Of a DNA stretch of 64,000 nucleotides, positions 59,862 through 64,000 are shown piece after piece. The position numbers and the translations under genes were made by a program. The DNA is from Flavobacterium eburneipallidum. Its GTDB lineage: Bacteria; Bacteroidota; Bacteroidia; Flavobacteriales; Flavobacteriaceae. The notes under the pieces were generated by a model that saw only the letters and a program-made list of their open reading frames with translations, searched no databases and was not told the origin of the DNA. Numbering within the stretch: position 1 is the first letter of the stretch; each line of letters starts with the position of its first letter. The DNA lies in contig NZ_CP114291.2 of NCBI RefSeq assembly GCF_027111355.2, forward strand, positions 2,666,001-2,730,000, in the 5' to 3' direction.

Positions 59862-60509
59862 ATGATATTTAATAAAGATACCGCCGAAAAAACTGCCGAA
59901 TTGCTTTTGCAAATAAATGCAATTAAATTGAATCCAAGAAATCCTTTTACATGGGCTTCGGGATGGCAATCACCAATTTATTGTGATAACCGATTAATTT
60001 TATCCTTTCCACTGATTAGAAACTATGTTCGAGATGAATTTTCAAAACACATCGAAAAACAATTCGGAAAACCCGATGTTATTGCTGGTGTGGCTACTGG
60101 AGCAATTGGAATAGGAATTTTGGTTGCCGAAAGTATGGGTTTACCTTTTGTTTATGTAAGACCTGAACCTAAAAAACACGGTCGCCAAAACCAAGTAGAA
60201 GGTTTTTTACAAAAAGGGCAAAATGTAGTAATTGTCGAGGATTTAATAAGTACAGGTAACAGTAGTTTGCTAGCTGTAGAGGCTTTGCGAAATGCAGGAG
60301 CTAATGTAAAAGGAATGGCAGCTATATTTACTTATGGCTTTGATGTTGCTGAAGAGAACTTCAAAAATGCCAATGTGGACTTGTTTACTTTGAGTAATTA
60401 TCAAAATTTATTGAATTTGGCAGTAGCCAAAAAATACATTACCGAGGAAGAAGAACAAACTTTGAGAGTTTGGAATTCAAGTCCATCTACTTGGAATGTT
60501 GAAGTATAA
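59862..60509 (+). CDS. pyrE: Orotate phosphoribosyltransferase
   Basis: 215 residues. It converts orotate and PRPP to OMP in pyrimidine synthesis. The N-terminal domain has NPFTWASGWQSPIYCDNR. The PRPP-binding motif is VVIVEDLISTGNSSLLAVEAL. VRPEPKKHGRQNQVEG supplies the catalytic loop. ATG 59862 (MIFNKDTAEKTAELLL) is chosen; a longer TTG frame from 59829 would pass through the promoter box. An SRPBCC gene follows 50 bp later. Confidence 0.95.
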   Translation: MIFNKDTAEKTAELLLQINAIKLNPRNPFTWASGWQSPIYCDNRLILSFPLIRNYVRDEFSKHIEKQFGKPDVIAGVATGAIGIGILVAESMGLPFVYVRPEPKKHGRQNQVEGFLQKGQNVVIVEDLISTGNSSLLAVEALRNAGANVKGMAAIFTYGFDVAEENFKNANVDLFTLSNYQNLLNLAVAKKYITEEEEQTLRVWNSSPSTWNVEV

Positions 60510-60559
60510 AACACTACAATTATCCCCTTTCATAGCGGGATTAAAATAAAATTATAGAA

Positions 60560-60952
60560 ATGAATTTAGAAAGTCCAAGAGTTACTATCGAAAAATCGGC
60601 ACAAGAATTATTTGATTTATTGAGCGATGTCAAAAATTTTGAAAAACTAATGCCCGATAATATTGCCAAATTTGAAGTTATTGGAGACGACTCTTTTCTT
60701 TTTGGACTTAAAGGAATGCCTGAAATTCAACTAAAAATGAAAGAAAAAATAGCTCCTAACAAAATACTTTTAGGATCAGCTAGCGAAAAACTATCTTTTA
60801 CTTTAGAAGCAGATATTCATGTTGTTTCTGAAAATTCTTCGAATGTTCAATTGCTTTTTCAAGGCGAATTCAATGCTATGATGGGGATGATGATTAAAGG
60901 ACCAATAGGTAAATTTATCGAAACATTAGCCTTAAATATGAATAAGTTGTAA
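60560..60952 (+). CDS. SRPBCC (START-like) domain protein
   Basis: 130 residues filling one SRPBCC fold. It opens NLESPRVTIEKSAQELFDLLSDVKNFEKLMPD, split as strand, helix and helix, and ends with the long C-terminal helix (GKFIETLALNMNKL). Such domains bind hydrophobic ligands. The role is unknown. It is usual between pyrE and birA in this group and is likely co-transcribed with pyrE. A strong terminator follows. Confidence 0.82.
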   Translation: MNLESPRVTIEKSAQELFDLLSDVKNFEKLMPDNIAKFEVIGDDSFLFGLKGMPEIQLKMKEKIAPNKILLGSASEKLSFTLEADIHVVSENSSNVQLLFQGEFNAMMGMMIKGPIGKFIETLALNMNKL

Positions 60953-60966
60953 ATTTATTTTACCAC

Positions 60967-61010
60967 AAACAAAATAGCCTTTTCAGTCAATAGAAAAGGC
61001 TATTTTGTTT
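60967..61010. terminator. Bidirectional intrinsic terminator
   Basis: An 18-bp perfect stem (60967-60984 with 60993-61010) around an 8-nt loop, GC-rich at its centre (AGCC/GGCT), is flanked by A- and T-rich ends. It reaches into the birA stop codon and serves the convergent SRPBCC (+) and birA (-) genes. Confidence 0.88.
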
Positions 61011-61737
61011 AATACAACATCTGAATTTCTTTGATATCAAATGCAGCAACCGAATCGTCTTCTAAAAGCACTTGAAGTTTGCCAAAAGAAGAAACTCCTT
61101 TAATTATTCCCATAAAATTTTGTTGACTGGCATCCGAAAACGGCATTGGAATTCCTTTTTTGAAAAGCAAATTCGAATAATTATTCCAAAACAAATCTTT
61201 ATTCTGATTCCAAGATTGAATGTTTTGTTCCAAATTTTCAATAATCCTAAAAAGCAGTTTTTCTTTATTAAAAGTAGTCTTGCAAATTACTGCCAAAGAA
61301 GACGCTTTCGGCAAAAGTTCAAAATTGATTTGGTTTACATTCAGTCCTAAACCTATGATTGAAACAATTTCGCCATCACTTTTAATACTATTTTCAATCA
61401 AAATACCACCTATTTTTTTGTTGCATGACATAATGTCGTTTGGCCATTTGATACTCAAATCCGGAATATTAAATTGTTCCAATGCTTGAATTACCGAAAC
61501 CGATGTTGCGATATTAATATCAAATATCTGGTTATTATTTCGCACAAAACCCCTAACCAAAACACTCATAATTAGATTTTTACCCGATTCAGAAACCCAA
61601 ACTGCTCCCATTTGTCCTCGACCTTTGGTTTGAGTTTCGGCAGTAACCACAGTAAAATTTTCGACTACTTGATTGCTTGATAATCCTTTCAGAAAATCAT
61701 TTGTAGAATCTATGGCATCGAGTTTGATTAGTTTCAT
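61009..61737 (-). CDS. birA: Biotin--[acetyl-CoA-carboxylase] ligase
   Basis: 242 residues. It attaches biotin to carboxylase carrier protein. The active-site loop is TKGRGQMGAVWVSESGKNL, with SIKWPNDIMSCNKKIGGILIE next, and a C-terminal SH3-like domain. There is no N-terminal helix-turn-helix, so this is a monofunctional enzyme rather than the E. coli bifunctional repressor. Divergent from rsfS. Confidence 0.93.
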   Translation of the reverse strand: MKLIKLDAIDSTNDFLKGLSSNQVVENFTVVTAETQTKGRGQMGAVWVSESGKNLIMSVLVRGFVRNNNQIFDINIATSVSVIQALEQFNIPDLSIKWPNDIMSCNKKIGGILIENSIKSDGEIVSIIGLGLNVNQINFELLPKASSLAVICKTTFNKEKLLFRIIENLEQNIQSWNQNKDLFWNNYSNLLFKKGIPMPFSDASQQNFMGIIKGVSSFGKLQVLLEDDSVAAFDIKEIQMLY

Positions 61738-61834
61738 AGGAAAGTTATTTGTGAAACAGAATTTAATATTATGTTAACGTTCAAAAATAATCACAAAAAG
61801 TGGTAACTTTACAAACTTATATTAAAAATAATTC

Positions 61835-62206
61835 ATGGCTAAAAAGACTATAAATAATGATGTGCTATTGGCAAACATCATCAAAGGAATTGAAGAAGTA
61901 AAAGGAAATGACATTGACATCCTTGATTTAAGAGAAATAGACACTGCAGTTTGCGACTATTTTATCGTTTGCAACGGAAATTCAAATACCCAAGTTAACG
62001 CCATCGTTAACTCTATCCAAAAAACAGTTTCGAAAGAATTAAAAGACAAGCCTTGGCATGTCGAAGGTACTGATAATGCGGAATGGGTTCTTATGGACTA
62101 CGTAAACATAGTAGTTCACGTTTTTCAAAAACACATTCGCGAATACTATAACATTGAAAGTCTTTGGGGTGATGCCAAAATCACTACAATTCAAAACAAA
62201 TACTAA
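61835..62206 (+). CDS. rsfS: Ribosome silencing factor RsfS
   Basis: 123 residues. It binds ribosomal protein uL14 and blocks subunit joining when nutrients are short. The Iojap-type core reads DIDILDLREIDTAVCDYFIVCNGNSNTQ (over residues 27-54), then KDKPWHVEGTDNAEWVLMDY and VVHVFQKHIREYYNIESLWGDA. ftsH starts 14 bp after its stop, an arrangement often seen in Bacteroidota. Confidence 0.94.
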   Translation: MAKKTINNDVLLANIIKGIEEVKGNDIDILDLREIDTAVCDYFIVCNGNSNTQVNAIVNSIQKTVSKELKDKPWHVEGTDNAEWVLMDYVNIVVHVFQKHIREYYNIESLWGDAKITTIQNKY

Positions 62207-62220
62207 AGAAACATACTGTA

Positions 62221-64000
62221 ATGGCTAAAGATAATAATCCAAATTCGAATAATTTTAAAGTAAGTCCTTGGTTAGTTTATACCGCAATACTATTGATTTT
62301 TTTGTTCATTAGTTTTATTACTGGTGGTTCTAATTTTTCGGAACCAACCCAAATAAAATCATCTGACATTGACTCTATGTTGACTAAAGGTCAAATCAAA
62401 AATGTTGTAATTTATAACAGTAAAGATGCAGAAATTTATCTTACTGATGCAGCATTAAAAGAGCCTGCTAACAAAAAAGTATCTAAAGATGTTTTGGATC
62501 AACCCAACAAAGGTCCACATTATGTGACTAAATTTGGTGATCTTAAATCTTTTCAGGAGAAACTAGATAAAGCCAAGGCAGAAAAAAAATTAGTTGATTA
62601 TGACATCAAAGATGCTAGTAACTGGAGTGATATTATAATAAGTTTATTGCCTGTTATAATCATTGTAGGCGTATGGATTTTTATTATGCGCAGAATGTCA
62701 GGCGGTGGAGGTGGCGGACAGATTTTTAACATCGGAAAATCTAAAGCCAAACTTTTTGACGAAAAAACAGATATTAAAACCACATTCAAAGACGTAGCTG
62801 GTCTTGAAGGAGCTAAAGAGGAAATACAAGAAATTGTAGAATTCTTGAAAAATCCTGAAAAATACACCAATCTAGGAGGGAAAATCCCCAAAGGAGCTTT
62901 GCTTGTAGGGCCTCCTGGAACTGGAAAAACCTTATTAGCAAAAGCCGTTGCTGGCGAAGCTCAAGTACCATTTTTCTCTTTATCAGGTTCTGATTTTGTA
63001 GAAATGTTTGTAGGTGTTGGCGCTTCAAGAGTTCGTGATTTGTTCAAACAAGCCAAAGAGAAATCTCCTGCTATTATCTTTATCGACGAAATTGACGCTG
63101 TAGGTAGAGCTAGAGGAAAAAGCAATATGTCAGGCGGAAACGACGAACGTGAAAACACCTTGAACCAATTATTGACTGAAATGGATGGCTTTGGTACTAA
63201 TTCAAACGTAATTGTTTTGGCAGCTACTAACAGAGCCGATGTTTTAGACAAAGCTTTGATGCGTGCAGGTCGTTTTGACAGACAAATTTTTGTTGACTTA
63301 CCAGACATAAGAGAAAGAGCTGAAATTTTTCAAGTGCACTTGGCGCCAATTAAAAAAGTAGAAAACCTTGATCTTGATTTTCTTGCCAAGCAAACACCAG
63401 GATTTTCTGGGGCTGATATTGCCAATGTCTGTAACGAAGCCGCTTTGATTGCTGCCCGTTATAACAAAACTGCTGTGGACAAACAAGATTTCTTGGATGC
63501 TGTAGATAGAATTATTGGTGGTTTGGAGAAGAAAAATAAAATCATCACTCCTGATGAAAAAAGAGCGATAGCCATTCACGAAGCAGGACATGCCACAGTA
63601 AGCTGGATGCTAGAGCATGCAGCACCTCTTATCAAAGTAACAATCGTTCCTCGTGGTCAAAGTTTAGGAGCAGCTTGGTATCTTCCAGAAGAAAGACAAA
63701 TTGTAAGAACCGACCAAATGCTAGACGAAATGTGTGCAACTATGGGCGGAAGAGCTGCTGAAAAAGTAACTTTCGATAAAATTTCGACAGGAGCATTAAG
63801 TGATTTAGAAAAAGTAACTCGTCAAGCTCGTGCTATGGTCACCATTTATGGTTTGAATGACAAAATAGGAAATGTAACTTATTATGATTCAAGTGGACAA
63901 AGCGAATATAGTTTCTCTAAACCATATTCTGATGAAACAGCCAAAGTAATCGATGCCGAAATTTCAGAATTAATCGAAGGACAGTACCAAAGAGCGATTC
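62221..64000 (+). CDS. ftsH: ATP-dependent zinc metalloprotease FtsH (3' end beyond window)
   Basis: 593 codons visible with no stop before the window edge. Membrane helices at about 17-36 and 140-158 flank a periplasmic domain. A Gly-rich linker (SGGGGGGQIF) follows. The AAA module has LLVGPPGTGKTLLAKAVAGE, IIFIDEIDAVGR and an arginine-finger region in MRAGRFDRQIF. The protease zinc site is AIHEAGHATVSW (His453). It degrades damaged membrane proteins and regulatory factors. Only the last part of the protease domain and tail are missing. Confidence 0.96.
   Translation, partial: MAKDNNPNSNNFKVSPWLVYTAILLIFLFISFITGGSNFSEPTQIKSSDIDSMLTKGQIKNVVIYNSKDAEIYLTDAALKEPANKKVSKDVLDQPNKGPHYVTKFGDLKSFQEKLDKAKAEKKLVDYDIKDASNWSDIIISLLPVIIIVGVWIFIMRRMSGGGGGGQIFNIGKSKAKLFDEKTDIKTTFKDVAGLEGAKEEIQEIVEFLKNPEKYTNLGGKIPKGALLVGPPGTGKTLLAKAVAGEAQVPFFSLSGSDFVEMFVGVGASRVRDLFKQAKEKSPAIIFIDEIDAVGRARGKSNMSGGNDERENTLNQLLTEMDGFGTNSNVIVLAATNRADVLDKALMRAGRFDRQIFVDLPDIRERAEIFQVHLAPIKKVENLDLDFLAKQTPGFSGADIANVCNEAALIAARYNKTAVDKQDFLDAVDRIIGGLEKKNKIITPDEKRAIAIHEAGHATVSWMLEHAAPLIKVTIVPRGQSLGAAWYLPEERQIVRTDQMLDEMCATMGGRAAEKVTFDKISTGALSDLEKVTRQARAMVTIYGLNDKIGNVTYYDSSGQSEYSFSKPYSDETAKVIDAEISELIEGQYQRAI

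Noticed and set aside
1..64000. Prophage, transposon or integrative element
   Set aside because: No integrase, transposase, phage structural gene, tRNA attachment site or long terminal repeat was recognised; the only mobile-like features are short palindromic repeats.

Overview
The window is chromosomal DNA of a Flavobacterium-like member of the Bacteroidota. The evidence is an AT-rich base composition, A-rich leaders without Shine-Dalgarno sequences, many copies of the Bacteroidota -7 promoter word TAnnTTTG, and lineage-typical genes (PorV2-like type IX secretion protein, Lnb/DUF4105, DUF5683, WbqC, serine-palmitoyltransferase-like enzyme, Bacteroidota-type TonB). Gene order from parA to the rhomboid protease and from the NUDIX gene to ftsH also matches what is usual in flavobacteria. 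No insertion sequence, prophage, rRNA or tRNA was recognised.

Layout. 1-3167: left-truncated type II-C cas9 (minus) and, divergent from it, a tracrRNA gene ending in a UUCG-capped terminator; cas1, cas2 and the array would lie left of the window. 3501-5211: PAS histidine kinase plus a receiver-only regulator. 5246-9502: FAD oxidoreductase, an unknown 86-residue protein and a RecQ without zinc-binding cysteines. 9589-12466: kdsD, tatC, lptB and a DUF5808 protein. 12467-16459: GH25 protein, pssA, PorV2-like protein and Lnb. 16460-21597: polysaccharide genes (initiating sugar-phosphate transferase, ligase/polymerase, two GT4 transferases). 21844-29289: parA-parB-DUF5683-dapB-lepB-WbqC, then a nuclease-family protein and a rhomboid protease. 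29365-34060: Spt-like enzyme, NYN-LOTUS protein, glutamate-synthase-like protein and an AT-rich orphan. 34175-38030: bestrophin, universal stress protein and an OmpR-type two-component system. 38215-38360: a possible very small gene. 38475-44077: rdgB, an RG-tailed DEAD helicase, a surface-type protein, tonB and an M48 protease. 44199-48978: an efflux operon (tetR-tolC-hlyD-emrB) behind twin palindromic operators. 49053-59136: yaaA, an asymmetric tandem ABC ATPase, rluD, a PASTA protein, ddl, a TMEM175 channel, coaD, a PhnA/YjdM-like gene, a SulP transporter and a DbpA-like helicase. 59252-64000: NUDIX, pyrE, SRPBCC, birA, rsfS and right-truncated ftsH.

How the parts fit together. Much of the window serves the cell envelope: Kdo precursor and LPS export (kdsD, lptB), phospholipid and sphingolipid-type lipid synthesis (pssA, spt), lipoprotein acylation (lnb), capsule or O-antigen assembly, peptidoglycan (ddl, dapB), protein export and processing (tatC, lepB, ftsH) and drug efflux.

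The least explained material is between genes. Many gaps hold long inverted repeats of several word families, some doubling as terminators and one forming a nested 177-bp element. Other points of interest are the tracrRNA next to cas9, the promoter-ORF-terminator cassette at 38215-38360, the twin TetR operators, the half-dead ABC ATPase and the probably leaderless pyrE mRNA. Several start codons were moved downstream from longer TTG-initiated frames because the upstream TTG lies inside a -7 promoter word.
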